A stretch of 40,532 nt of DNA from Pseudomonadota bacterium. GTDB lineage: Bacteria; Pseudomonadota; Alphaproteobacteria; Sphingomonadales; Sphingomonadaceae. A model generated the notes under the pieces. That model had not been told where the DNA came from. It did not search any database and was given only the letters and a program-made list of their open reading frames with translations. Every line of letters begins with the position of its first letter. The first letter of the stretch is position 1. Made by a program: the position numbers and the translations under genes. Below are positions 15,323-23,882 of the stretch, in pieces. The stretch spans positions 1 to 40,532 of the forward strand of contig JAEXFD010000029.1 in assembly GCA_023400405.1 (NCBI GenBank). The letters are read 5' to 3'.

Positions 15323-16238
15323 CGGCATCCCTCGTCATGGTCAGGAAGATTTCCTCCAGGCTCTTGTCGTCGGGCCCGATATGGAAAAGGTCGATGCCCG
15401 CCGCGGCGAGCTGCCGGACGATCTCGGGCGCCTCCGCCCGCCCGGCGCGCACGCTAAGGCCGCTGCCGGCGCGCTCCGCCGGCCAGCGCGGCGCCAGCGC
15501 GGCGATCGCCGCCTCGATCGGCTCGGCCTCGATGCGCAGCGCGGCGCCCTGGCCGATCATCTCGCTTACCGTCGCCTCGCGGATCAGCTTGCCCTTGTTG
15601 ACGATCGCCAGCCGGTCGCAGAGCTGCTGGACTTCGTGGAGCAGATGGCTCGATAGGAACACCGCCTTGCCTTCGCCGGCCAGGCCGCGGATCAGGCTGC
15701 GCATGTCCTGGATGCCGGCCGCATCGAGGCCGTTGGCCGGCTCGTCGAGGATCACCAGCTCGGGATCGTCGAGCAGCGCGGCGGCGACGCCGAGCCGCTG
15801 CTTCATGCCCGTGGAATAGCCCTTCACCTTGCGATGCGCGTCGCGGGCGAGGTCCACCCGGTCGAGCACCGCCTCGATCCGCACGCCGTCATGCCCCTGC
15901 GTGCGCGCGAGCACGCGCAGATTGTCGCGGCCCGAAAGGAAAGGATAGAAGGTGCCGCCATCGACCAGCGAGCCGACCCGCCGCAGCACTGCGCTGTCGG
16001 TCACGGCCTGGCCGAAGATCCGCACGTCGCCGTCGGTCGGCCGGATCAGCCCCAGCGCCATGCGGATCGTCGTGCTCTTGCCCGCGCCATTGGGGCCCAG
16101 AAAGCCATAGACTTCGCCGCGCCGGACGGTCAGCGAGACGTCGTCGACGGCGCGCTTGGCTTTGGCGCCGCGGCCATAGGTCTTGCCGATCCCGCGCAAT
16201 TCGAGCGCGGGCGCGCCGTTGGGTTCGCTGTCTGGCAC
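15315..16238 (-). CDS. ABC transporter ATP-binding protein
   Basis: A nucleotide-binding subunit with Walker A GPNGAGKST, Q-loop region, signature YSTGMKQRLG (a variant of LSGGQ common in drug/natA-type ATPases), Walker B LVILDEPANGLD and H-loop FLSSHLLHEV. The C-terminal 70 residues form an extra regulatory domain ending in the DDKSLEEIFLTMT motif of ABC-2 exporters. GTG 16238 is chosen because GAGGGGG lies 9 bases upstream; an alternative TTG at 16259 adds seven residues. It pairs with the downstream permease, forming a homodimer-plus-permease exporter, perhaps of a lipid, peptide or antibiotic. Confidence 0.92.
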   Translation of the reverse strand: MPDSEPNGAPALELRGIGKTYGRGAKAKRAVDDVSLTVRRGEVYGFLGPNGAGKSTTIRMALGLIRPTDGDVRIFGQAVTDSAVLRRVGSLVDGGTFYPFLSGRDNLRVLARTQGHDGVRIEAVLDRVDLARDAHRKVKGYSTGMKQRLGVAAALLDDPELVILDEPANGLDAAGIQDMRSLIRGLAGEGKAVFLSSHLLHEVQQLCDRLAIVNKGKLIREATVSEMIGQGAALRIEAEPIEAAIAALAPRWPAERAGSGLSVRAGRAEAPEIVRQLAAAGIDLFHIGPDDKSLEEIFLTMTRDADA

Positions 16239-16331
16239 GTCGGTGATCCCCCTCGCCAAGCTTTGGCGTCAGGGCAGCGTCGCACGGCGTGGGTGTATTA
16301 GCAAGATGGGACGGGTGTCCGTCGACCCTCG

Positions 16332-17849
16332 TCAGGATTTCGCCCGCATCGATCCCGTCTCGACGAAGCGTTGGTGCCAGGCCAGCGCGTCGCCGCACAG
16401 CATTGGCGTCTGCAGGCCGTAGCTGCCCTTGAGCGCCCGCTCGTAATAGTCGCGCAGCATCGGCCGGAAATCGGGATGCGCGCACTTCTCGATCACCAGC
16501 TCGGCGCGGCGGCGCGGGGCTAGGCCGCGCAGATCGGCGAGGCCCTGTTCGGTGACGATCACCTGCACGTCCTGAGTGATGTGATCGACATGGCTGACAT
16601 GGGGGACGATCGTCGAGATCGCGCCGCCCTTGGCGGTCGAATGCGAGACGAACATCGAGATATAGGCGTTGCGCGCAAAGTCTCCCGAACCGCCGATGCC
16701 GTTCTGGATGCGCGACCCCATCAGGTGAGTCGAATTGACGTTGCCGTAGATATCCGCCTCGATCATCCCGTTCATCGCTAGGCAGCCGAGGCGGCGGACG
16801 ATCTCGGGATGGTTGCTGATCTCCTGGGGGCGCAGGATGATGCGGTCGCGGAACGTCGCCATTTCCGCATTCAGCCGCTGCGCTGCCTCCGGACTCAGCG
16901 AGAAGGCGGTCGCCGAGGCCATGCGCAGCTTGCCGGCTTCGAGCAGCGCCAGCATCCCGTCCTGCAGCACTTCGGTATAGGCGGTCATGTCGTCGAATGG
17001 GGCGTCGATCAGGCCGGCGAGCACCGCATTGGCGATGTTGCCGACGCCGGACTGGAGCGGCAGCAGCGATTGGGGCAGCCGGCCCTTGGCGACTTCGTGC
17101 GCCAGGAACTCGATGATGTGCCCGGCGATGGCCCGGGCCCCGGCATCGGGGGCATCGAAGGGCAGGTTGCGATCGGGCGAATCGGTTTCGACCACGGCGA
17201 TCACCTTGTCGGGATCGCAGCGGAAATGGGTCTCGCCGATGCGCTGATCGGGGCGGACCAGGGGGATCGGCACGCGGTGCGGCGGCAGCGCGGTGCCGTA
17301 ATAGATGTCGTGCATCCCCTCCAGCGCCGGGTTCTGCCAGCGATTGACCTCGAGGATCACGCCGCCGGCGCGATCGAGCCAGGTCTTGTTGTTGCCGATC
17401 GAGGAAGAGGGGATCAGCGATCCGTCCGCCGCGACGCCGGCAACTTCGACCACGGCGACGTCGAGGGGCCCCAGAAAGCCTTCCCAGGCAAGCGGCGCAA
17501 CCTGGCTGAGGTGGAGGTCGAGATATTCCATCTCGCCGCGATTGATCCGCTCGCGAGCGATGGGATCGGAATTATAGGGCAGGCGCAGCTCGATGCCGTC
17601 GGCCTTGGCGAGGGCGCCGTCGAGTTCGGGCCCGGTCGAGGCGCCGGTCCAGACGCGCACCCGCATCGGTCGCCCGGCCGCATGCTCGTCCTCGATCCGC
17701 GCCGCCAGCGCCAGCGGCACCGCCTTGGGATAGCCCGAGCCGGTGAAGCCGCTCATGCCCACCGTCATGTGATCGGTGATGAACGAAGCGGCATGTTCGG
17801 CGCTGGTGACTTTGGCCGCGAGACCGGGATGGGCGATGCGATCGGACAT
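16332..17849 (-). CDS. Succinyl-CoA:acetate CoA-transferase / acetyl-CoA hydrolase family
   Basis: A 505-residue enzyme of the Cat1/AarC/Ach1 family, which moves CoA between succinyl-CoA and acetate or hydrolyses acyl-CoA. The start ATG 17849 follows AAGGAG. Visible family motifs are GMSGFTGSGYPK near 31-42, PYNSDPIARERINRGE near 91-106, GVGNIANAVL near 268-277, and GGSGDFARNAYIS followed by PHVSHVDH. E293 in TEVLQDGM aligns with the position I recall for the catalytic glutamate of AarC (E294) that forms the acyl-glutamyl-CoA anhydride. The length equals AarC-type enzymes. It may help acetate or propionate metabolism and bypass succinyl-CoA synthetase. It is divergent from the HDO gene. Confidence 0.92.
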   Translation of the reverse strand: MSDRIAHPGLAAKVTSAEHAASFITDHMTVGMSGFTGSGYPKAVPLALAARIEDEHAAGRPMRVRVWTGASTGPELDGALAKADGIELRLPYNSDPIARERINRGEMEYLDLHLSQVAPLAWEGFLGPLDVAVVEVAGVAADGSLIPSSSIGNNKTWLDRAGGVILEVNRWQNPALEGMHDIYYGTALPPHRVPIPLVRPDQRIGETHFRCDPDKVIAVVETDSPDRNLPFDAPDAGARAIAGHIIEFLAHEVAKGRLPQSLLPLQSGVGNIANAVLAGLIDAPFDDMTAYTEVLQDGMLALLEAGKLRMASATAFSLSPEAAQRLNAEMATFRDRIILRPQEISNHPEIVRRLGCLAMNGMIEADIYGNVNSTHLMGSRIQNGIGGSGDFARNAYISMFVSHSTAKGGAISTIVPHVSHVDHITQDVQVIVTEQGLADLRGLAPRRRAELVIEKCAHPDFRPMLRDYYERALKGSYGLQTPMLCGDALAWHQRFVETGSMRAKS

Positions 17850-17994
17850 TCTGGCTCCTTGGCGCGTTGTTGATGTCCGGGTGCCCAATGCGCCCCTCGC
17901 CCGCAACTGGTGGAACCCCGTAGCGCACCGTTCGTGCGGGAACCTTCCCATGTCGCCACTGGTTGATCCGGTATTCGAGAGGAGTTTCAATAAC

Positions 17995-18891
17995 ATGGCG
18001 ACGAGAGCGCGCGATTTCGCGAACGAGAGCGGATCGCAATTTCTCACCGACAGCTTCCAGCGCGGCCTGGCCCACTGGAACCGCGAGCGGCTCGCGCCGG
18101 GCTTTCCGAGCGCCGATTGGCAGAAGCAGTTCGAACGCGATCTGAGGATGCAGCGGCTCGAAGGCGCGTTCCTCGAGGAGTTGCGGGCCGAGGTGGCCGA
18201 GGAAGCGGCTGACGCACCGACCGACGTAGAAGGCTTCATCGCCTGGTTCGAAGGGCTGAAGGCGGTCGGGCCGGGGCAGGGCGATCCCCTCTTTCCCTGG
18301 CTGGCCGAGGCTGCCGACCGAGACCAGCTTCGATGGTTCTTCGAGCAGGAGGCCGCCGGCGAAGCGGGGTTCGACGACCTGGTCGCGATGACTCAGGTCA
18401 AGCTGCCGACCCGGCCCAAGCTCGAGCTCGCCCGCAATTATTGGGACGAGATGGGCCATGGCACCGAAAAGGGCATGCACGGCCCGATGCTCGATGCGCT
18501 GGTCGAGACGCTGGCGGTCGAGCCGGTGATCGAGAAGACGGTCTGGGAAAGCCTGTGCCTCGCCAATGCGATGACCGCGATGGCGACGACGCGGCGCTAT
18601 GCCTGGCATTCGGTGGGCGCGCTCGGCGTGATCGAGCTGACCGCGCCGGGCCGTTCGGCCTGCGTGGCCGAGGGACTCAAGCGCGTCGGCCTCAGCCCCA
18701 AGGAGGCACGCTATTTCACGCTGCACGCGGTGCTCGACGTCAAGCATAGCGAGGATTGGAACCGCGAAGCGATCCGCCCGGCGGTCGAAGAGGATCCCGC
18801 ACGCGCCACCGCGATGGCCGAGGGCGCGCTGATCCGCTTGAAGTGCGGCGAGCGCTGCTTCCAGGCCTATCGGGCCCGGCTCTGGGGCTGA
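17995..18891 (+). CDS. Haem-oxygenase-like diiron oxidase (HDO) family protein
   Basis: A 298-residue all-helical protein of the iron-containing redox enzyme group (haem oxygenase-like fold, UndA/CADD relatives). Residues placed as ligands of a diiron site are E152 and H155 in YWDEMGHG, E214 in VIELTAPG, and the H244-x3-D248-x2-H251 set in LHAVLDVKHSEDW. ATG 17995 is taken because AGGAG lies 10 bases upstream; ATG 17950 in the same frame lacks a ribosome site. Members perform oxygen-dependent decarboxylation, N-oxygenation or radical cleavage; the substrate here is unknown. The next gene on the same strand, 31 bases on, is a CE2-type esterase, with no biosynthetic cluster around it. Confidence 0.85.
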   Translation: MATRARDFANESGSQFLTDSFQRGLAHWNRERLAPGFPSADWQKQFERDLRMQRLEGAFLEELRAEVAEEAADAPTDVEGFIAWFEGLKAVGPGQGDPLFPWLAEAADRDQLRWFFEQEAAGEAGFDDLVAMTQVKLPTRPKLELARNYWDEMGHGTEKGMHGPMLDALVETLAVEPVIEKTVWESLCLANAMTAMATTRRYAWHSVGALGVIELTAPGRSACVAEGLKRVGLSPKEARYFTLHAVLDVKHSEDWNREAIRPAVEEDPARATAMAEGALIRLKCGERCFQAYRARLWG

Positions 18892-18922
18892 CGGGCGCAG
18901 CGGGAGGCGATAGGCTGCGAGC

Positions 18923-19963
18923 ATGAAGCTCGCCGCCCTGCTCCTGCCGCTCTTCCTCGCCGCGCCCGCACCGGAGGGCAAGCGGCTGCCGGTCCATGTC
19001 GGCGGCCGCTTCGTTACCGACGGCGAGGCGCTGCGCTTCGGCTGGCCCGGCGTCTATATCGAAGGGCGGTTCAAGGGCACGTCGGTGGTCGTTGAATACA
19101 GTACCGACACCGATTTCCTCCGCGTCTCGGTGGACGGCAAGGCGACGCAGGGCCGGACCCAGCCGGGTTACACCGAAGTCAGGATCGACGGCCTGAGCCC
19201 GGGGATTCACACCGTCCGCCTCGAAAAGCTCACCGAGAGCCAATCGGGCAGCACGCGGTTCGAAGGGTTTTTCACCCGGGGCCAGCCGCTTCCGCCACCC
19301 GACCCCAAGCCGCAGATCGAATTCATCGGCGATTCGCACAGCGTCGGCTATGGCGATCTCTCGCCGACGCGGGAGTGCGACGGCGCGAAGGTCCATGACA
19401 CCACCGACACCAGCCAGGCGTTCGGCCCGGTCCTCGCCCGCCGGCTTGGCGCCGATTACCGAGTGATCGCCTATTCGGGCTACGGCGTCGTCCGCAACTA
19501 TGCCGGCCGCAAGCCGGGCGAGAGCCTGCCCTTCCTCTATCCCCGCGCGATCCCCGGCGAGGCGACCCCCGCGGCACCCGATCCGGCGTGGCAGCCGCGC
19601 GTGATCGTCATCAACCTCGGCACCAACGATTTCTCCACGCCGGTCCATGCCGGCGAGGCCTGGGCCGATGCGGCGGCGCTCCATGCCGATTACCGCGCGC
19701 GCTATATCGACTTTGTCAAAGAGCTTCGCCGCCGCCAGCCCCAGGCTCGGCTGGTGCTGATGGGCGCCGAGAATTTCTACCCCGACGTCGCCGCGGTGGC
19801 CGCCGCCACCGGGGCGACGCCGGTCAAGATCGGCACGCTCGAGATGACGGCGTGCAACCACCACCCTTCGCTCAGCGACCAGCGGACGATGGCCGATCTG
19901 CTCGATCCGCTGGTGCGCCCCGCCGTCACACCGCCTTCAGCGCCTCGTCGAAGTCGGCGATGA
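18923..19963 (+). CDS. SGNH/GDSL hydrolase, carbohydrate esterase family 2-like
   Basis: A 346-residue exported esterase. A short signal peptide (MKLAALLLPLFLAAPA) precedes an N-terminal jelly-roll domain (about 20-125) and a C-terminal SGNH domain (about 130-335). Catalytic features are S138 in GDSHSVGYG, the GTND block (N235), and the histidine pair H313-H314 in CNHHPS, close to the C-terminus. This two-domain order is that of CE2 deacetylases acting on acetylated xylan, mannan or similar glycans, so a periplasmic deacetylase role is likely. Its last 38 bases overlap, in opposite orientation, the 3' end of the cystathionine gamma-synthase family gene; the tail (PPSAPRRSRR) is probably not structural. 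Confidence 0.86.
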   Translation: MKLAALLLPLFLAAPAPEGKRLPVHVGGRFVTDGEALRFGWPGVYIEGRFKGTSVVVEYSTDTDFLRVSVDGKATQGRTQPGYTEVRIDGLSPGIHTVRLEKLTESQSGSTRFEGFFTRGQPLPPPDPKPQIEFIGDSHSVGYGDLSPTRECDGAKVHDTTDTSQAFGPVLARRLGADYRVIAYSGYGVVRNYAGRKPGESLPFLYPRAIPGEATPAAPDPAWQPRVIVINLGTNDFSTPVHAGEAWADAAALHADYRARYIDFVKELRRRQPQARLVLMGAENFYPDVAAVAAATGATPVKIGTLEMTACNHHPSLSDQRTMADLLDPLVRPAVTPPSAPRRSRR

Positions 19964-21242
19964 GGTCGTCGGCGTCCTCGACGCCGATCGAGATGCGGAC
20001 GAGATTGTCGGTGATCCCCAGCGCTTGCTTGCGCGCATCGGGCACCGAGAGATGCGTCATGCCGGCCGGATGGCTCGCCAGCGTCTCGGTGCCGCCCAGG
20101 CTGACCGCGAGCTTGGCGATCTTGAGGCTGTCGAGGAACGCGAATGCCTCCTTCTCGCCGCCCTTCAGATAGAGCGAGAAGGTGGAGCCGGCGCCGCTGC
20201 AATGGCGGCGATAGATGTCGGCCTGGCGGGCGTCGTCGCCGCGTTCGAGGAAGCCGAGATAGCCGACCTTCTCGACCTTGGGATGCCCGGCCAGGAATTC
20301 GCAGACCTTCGCGGCATTCTCGCCGGCGCGGCTCATCCGCAGCTCGAGCGTCTCGAGGCTGCGCAGCAGCATCCAGGCGGTGTTGGGATCGCAGATCGTG
20401 CCGATCGTGTTGCGCATCAGCCGGATCGTGTTGATGTGCTCCTTCGTGCCGAGCACGCCGCCCGCGACCAGGTCCGAATGGCCGCCGGCATATTTGGTGA
20501 GGCTGTAGACGACGATGTCCGCGCCCTGCTGCAGCGGCTTGGCCCAGAGCGGGCCGAGAAACGTGTTGTCGATCGCGATCGGCGGCTTGTTGGCGCCGGT
20601 GAAGATCGCGTCGCGGCTGGCGGCGACCGCCTCGACATCGACCAGCGCATTGGTCGGGTTCGCCGGGCTTTCGAGATAGATCAGCGCGACATTGCCCGAA
20701 GCGGCCTTGCCCAGCACCGCATCGATCTCCTCCCGCGTGGCGCCGGCGGGGAAATCGAGCCAATGGATGCCGAAGCGCCCGAGGATGCGCGCGATCAGCG
20801 TCTCGGTTGCCGCATAGAGCGGGCCCGAATGCACGATCGTGTCGCCGGGCTTGACCATCGACAGGAACAGGGTGGCGATCGCCGACATGCCCGAGGAAAA
20901 GGCCAGCGCGTCCTCGGCCTCTTCCCACACGGCGAGCCGGTCTTCGAGGATCTCCTGGTTCGGCCCGTTGAAGCGCGAGTAGACCAGCCCCTCGGCCCCG
21001 CCCGGGCGCTTGCCGGTGACGCCCTCGAAATGGCGCTTGCCCGCGGCGGCATTGGGGAAGACGAACGTGGAGGTGAGGAAGATCGGCGGCTTGAGCGAGC
21101 CTTCGGAGAGCATAGGATCATAGCCATGCCCCATCATCAGCGTGCTCGGCTTGAGCTTGCGCCCGCCGACCGTGTCGATGTCTGGCTTGGGACGGCGCCG
21201 CGGGGTGCCGCCGGTCAGATCGGCTTCGGTTTCGTCGGTCAT
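19926..21242 (-). CDS. Cystathionine gamma-synthase / methionine gamma-lyase family PLP enzyme
   Basis: A 438-residue fold-type I PLP enzyme of trans-sulfuration. The Schiff-base lysine is K250 in VYSLTKYAGGHSD, D225 in IAIDNTF binds the pyridine nitrogen, and Y88 in VYSRFNGPN lies in the usual cofactor-phosphate loop. A long N-terminus (1-40) is Arg/Pro-rich and probably disordered. Reaction choice within the family (cystathionine synthesis, beta or gamma elimination) cannot be fixed from motifs. The chosen start is the ATG with GAGAG just upstream. The 215-base upstream region was checked for a SAM-II-like riboswitch and none was seen. Its 3' end overlaps the CE2-like gene by 38 bases. Confidence 0.9.
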   Translation of the reverse strand: MTDETEADLTGGTPRRRPKPDIDTVGGRKLKPSTLMMGHGYDPMLSEGSLKPPIFLTSTFVFPNAAAGKRHFEGVTGKRPGGAEGLVYSRFNGPNQEILEDRLAVWEEAEDALAFSSGMSAIATLFLSMVKPGDTIVHSGPLYAATETLIARILGRFGIHWLDFPAGATREEIDAVLGKAASGNVALIYLESPANPTNALVDVEAVAASRDAIFTGANKPPIAIDNTFLGPLWAKPLQQGADIVVYSLTKYAGGHSDLVAGGVLGTKEHINTIRLMRNTIGTICDPNTAWMLLRSLETLELRMSRAGENAAKVCEFLAGHPKVEKVGYLGFLERGDDARQADIYRRHCSGAGSTFSLYLKGGEKEAFAFLDSLKIAKLAVSLGGTETLASHPAGMTHLSVPDARKQALGITDNLVRISIGVEDADDLIADFDEALKAV

Positions 21243-21457
21243 CGGGTCTCTCCGGATGGGGCGTGGGCGCCCGCGTTGTTTGGTATCGCTTGTAACGATT
21301 CGCAGCCCCTAGCGGATGCGCAGGGCTCGCGGAAGTTTAGGAAGTTTAGGGCACGTCGGGATGGAATCGCATCCCCGCGAAGCCGCGCGAGCCCGGTGGC
21401 AAGGCGATCGTTCGAGGGGGAGCCGACGCGCATGGCAGGAGCCAAGCAGATCAAATC

Positions 21458-22240
21458 CTATTTTGGAAGCGATCCCTCAAGGCCGATGATCGAGACTTGC
21501 CGGCCGTAATCGGGCTCGCCGCGATGCGTGGCGCGGCGGAAGGAGTAGAAATGCTCGGGCTGGGCATAGGTGTCCTGCCCCAGCGTCTCCACCGTGCGGA
21601 TGCCGGCGGCGGCGAGCCGCTGCGCGACATAGGCCTCGAGGTCGAACTGCCAGTGATCGGTGCGGCGCCCTTCGGTGAAGAAGCGCTCATTCTCCGGGTC
21701 CGCTTCGGCAAAACGGGCAAAGAAGCCGGCATCGACTTCGTACGAAGCGCGGGCGATGCACGGACCTACTGCGGCGACGATGCGGTCGCGCCGGGCGCCG
21801 AGCATCTCCATCGCGGCGATCGTCGAATCGGTGACGCCGCCGATCGCCCCCTTCCACCCGGCATGGGCGGCGCCGACCACGCCGGCCTCGCGGTCTGCGA
21901 GCAGTACCGGGGCGCAATCGGCGGTGAGGATGCCGAGCGCGAGCCCGGGGCGATCGGTGACCAGCGCGTCGGCGCGCGGGCGCAGGCGGTCCTCGTAGGG
22001 CTCGATCACGGCGACGCAATCGGCCGAATGGACCTGATAGACGGTGGCGAGCCGCGCGCCCGGCAGCACCGCCTCGACGGCGCGGCGACGATTCTCGGCG
22101 ATCAGCGCCGGATCGTCGGACGAGCCGGTGCCGACATTGAGGCTGGCCATCGCGCCCGTGGAGACGCCGCCCTTGCGGCCGAGAAAGCCATGCGCGATTC
22201 CGCCGAGTGCGTGGGCGCGGAAGACTTCGACGTCGCTCAT
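21458..22240 (-). CDS. pgeF: Peptidoglycan editing factor PgeF (YfiH/LACC1 family)
   Basis: A 260-residue laccase-domain protein. Metal-binding residues expected for the family are H71 in VYQVHSADC, C109 in LTADCAPVLL and H126 in VGAAHAGWKG. The GPCIARASYEVD motif follows. Family members act as copper/zinc-containing purine nucleoside phosphorylases/adenosine deaminases and, in E. coli, prevent misplacement of L-Ser for L-Ala in peptidoglycan. The start ATG overlaps the GNAT stop as ATGA. In many alphaproteobacteria pgeF directly follows the midA-like gene; here a GNAT gene sits between them. Confidence 0.94.
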   Translation of the reverse strand: MSDVEVFRAHALGGIAHGFLGRKGGVSTGAMASLNVGTGSSDDPALIAENRRRAVEAVLPGARLATVYQVHSADCVAVIEPYEDRLRPRADALVTDRPGLALGILTADCAPVLLADREAGVVGAAHAGWKGAIGGVTDSTIAAMEMLGARRDRIVAAVGPCIARASYEVDAGFFARFAEADPENERFFTEGRRTDHWQFDLEAYVAQRLAAAGIRTVETLGQDTYAQPEHFYSFRRATHRGEPDYGRQVSIIGLEGSLPK

Positions 22241-22734
22241 AGCACCTTCCGCATCAGCCGGTCCTCATCCTCGTGCGCGCCGACCATGAAGGTGTAGCGG
22301 CCGCGATCCTCGAAGCCGTTTCGTTCGTAGAAGCGCCGGGCGCGGTGATTGTCGATATAGACCGAAAGCCAGAGCTCACTCGCGCCCTCGGCGCGGGCGG
22401 TTTCGACGGCCCAGTCGGTCAGCGTCTGCGCGGCGCCGCTGCCCTTGGCACGCTCGTCGAGATAGAGCTGGCGCAGCTCGAGTGCAGGACCGGTGGGCGT
22501 GGCGGGGAGGGTGATGGGGCCGAGTTTCAGGTAACCGGCCAGGCCCTCGGCATCCTCGGCGAGGCGGAAACGGTGGTCGGCGAATTCGGCTGCCCATGCG
22601 GCGGGGGTGAACTGGGCGAGGAAGGCGGCGAGATCCTCGGGACGATAGAGATGGCCGAAGGTCGCGACGAAGCTCGCGCGGAACAGCGCGTCGATCGCGG
22701 GGATGTCCGCATGGGTGGCGTCGCGATAGTTCAT
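22237..22734 (-). CDS. GNAT family N-acetyltransferase
   Basis: A 165-residue acetyl-CoA-dependent transferase. The acetyl-CoA loop is LRQLYLDERAKGSGAAQTL (motif A with a variant of the R/Q-x-x-G-x-G/A pattern), followed by LWLSVYIDNHRARRFYERNG (motif B), common to GNATs that act on small amines or protein N-termini. The start overlaps the upstream methyltransferase stop as ATGA and its own stop overlaps pgeF, so all three are made from one message. The substrate cannot be deduced. Its place in the midA-pgeF pair may be a later insertion, and base use looks the same as its neighbours. Confidence 0.9.
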   Translation of the reverse strand: MNYRDATHADIPAIDALFRASFVATFGHLYRPEDLAAFLAQFTPAAWAAEFADHRFRLAEDAEGLAGYLKLGPITLPATPTGPALELRQLYLDERAKGSGAAQTLTDWAVETARAEGASELWLSVYIDNHRARRFYERNGFEDRGRYTFMVGAHEDEDRLMRKVL

Positions 22735-23786
22735 GCGAAGCCCGCCGGCACGGGCCAGCCCGGCGCGGTGATCGCGATCGCCTTGAACAGATCGCCCATC
22801 TGTTCGGGATCGATCAGCCGATCGCGGTCGCGGGCGAGGTCTTCGGCGCGCTCGGGGGCGGCGCGGGCCAGGCTTTCGGTGCGCGGGCCGATGCCGAGCG
22901 CGGAGAGCAGCGCGCCCTGGGTGACCGGGCCATAGGCGACCAGCCCTTCGGCCTCGGCGGCTTCCCTGAGCGTGGCGAAATCGACATGCGCGGTGAGGTC
23001 GGCCTCGCCCGGATCCTCGAACGGATTGGCGTAGCGATGGCCGCGCACCGCCTGGAGCGTGTCGCCGATCGCCGGGCCTTCATAGCCATAATCGACGATC
23101 AGCGCGGCGCCGCCCTGGGCGAGCAGTCGCGCGGCGAGCTGACGCAGGATCGCGACGCTGGCCGGCGAGGTCTCCAGGATCGAGCCCGGGGCTGCGTCCT
23201 TGAGGTGGCGCGGGATGATCATGTCGAAGCTGCGATCGCCGACGATCGGCAGGAACAACGTGTCCTGGCAGGCGACCAGCCGCTCGCGCCAGCCCTCGGC
23301 GGTCGCGACGAGCTGGCGGATCGGCAGCGCATCGAAGAATTCGTTGGCGACCACGAGCAGCGGCCCCTGATCGGGCAGGCCGACCGGATCGAGCACCCAT
23401 TCCGCCTCGGGCAGTCGCTCCTTCTGGATCGCGCGCAAGCTGGGGCTGGTCTCGACCAGCGCGACCGGCGGTGCGAGGCCGACCTGGCCCATCGCGCGCA
23501 GCGCATCGACTGCAAGCGTGCCGCGGCCGGGGCCGAATTCGACATAATGCGCGCCTTCCGGCCGGCCGGCACGATCCCACAGGTCGGCCAGCCAAAGCCC
23601 GATCAACTCGCCGAACATCTGGCTCACTTCGGGCGCCGTCGTGAAGTCGCCGCGCGCGCCGAGCGGATCGCGCGTCGCATAATAATGCGCGTTGGCCGCG
23701 CCCATGAACTGCGATAGCGGAATCGGCCCGGCGAGCGTGATCGCGCGCGCCAGCCGCTCGGGGAGAAGGGCTTCGGCTTCGGTCAT
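22731..23786 (-). CDS. Class I SAM-dependent methyltransferase, MidA/NDUFAF7 family
   Basis: A 351-residue protein with the early motif YYATRDPLGARGDFTTAPEVSQMFG typical of NDUFAF7-like enzymes, then VEFGPGRGTLAVDALRA as the SAM-binding G-x-G loop, LVVANEFFDALPIRQLV with N-E-F-x-D, and C-terminal YGPVTQGALLSALGIGPR. In mitochondria the relative methylates an arginine of a complex I subunit; bacterial homologues are assumed similar but less studied. In the start region, ATG 23786 is preceded by a weak GAAG. It heads the midA-GNAT-pgeF run, 96 bases upstream of which the corC-type gene ends. Confidence 0.9.
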   Translation of the reverse strand: MTEAEALLPERLARAITLAGPIPLSQFMGAANAHYYATRDPLGARGDFTTAPEVSQMFGELIGLWLADLWDRAGRPEGAHYVEFGPGRGTLAVDALRAMGQVGLAPPVALVETSPSLRAIQKERLPEAEWVLDPVGLPDQGPLLVVANEFFDALPIRQLVATAEGWRERLVACQDTLFLPIVGDRSFDMIIPRHLKDAAPGSILETSPASVAILRQLAARLLAQGGAALIVDYGYEGPAIGDTLQAVRGHRYANPFEDPGEADLTAHVDFATLREAAEAEGLVAYGPVTQGALLSALGIGPRTESLARAAPERAEDLARDRDRLIDPEQMGDLFKAIAITAPGWPVPAGFA

Positions 23787-23882
23787 TGCTTCAAAAAGGG
23801 CGTCCGGCAGGGTCGCAAGGGCCGGGCGGCACGCGGAGCGCGCGCTGCCGAGCGGCCAGCCGATCGCCCCGCCGTGCCGCGC

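Noticed and set aside
21243..21360. SAM riboswitch upstream of the cystathionine gamma-synthase family gene
   Set aside because: Read on the minus strand, no SAM-II-type stem, loop or conserved A-rich pseudoknot segment could be placed.
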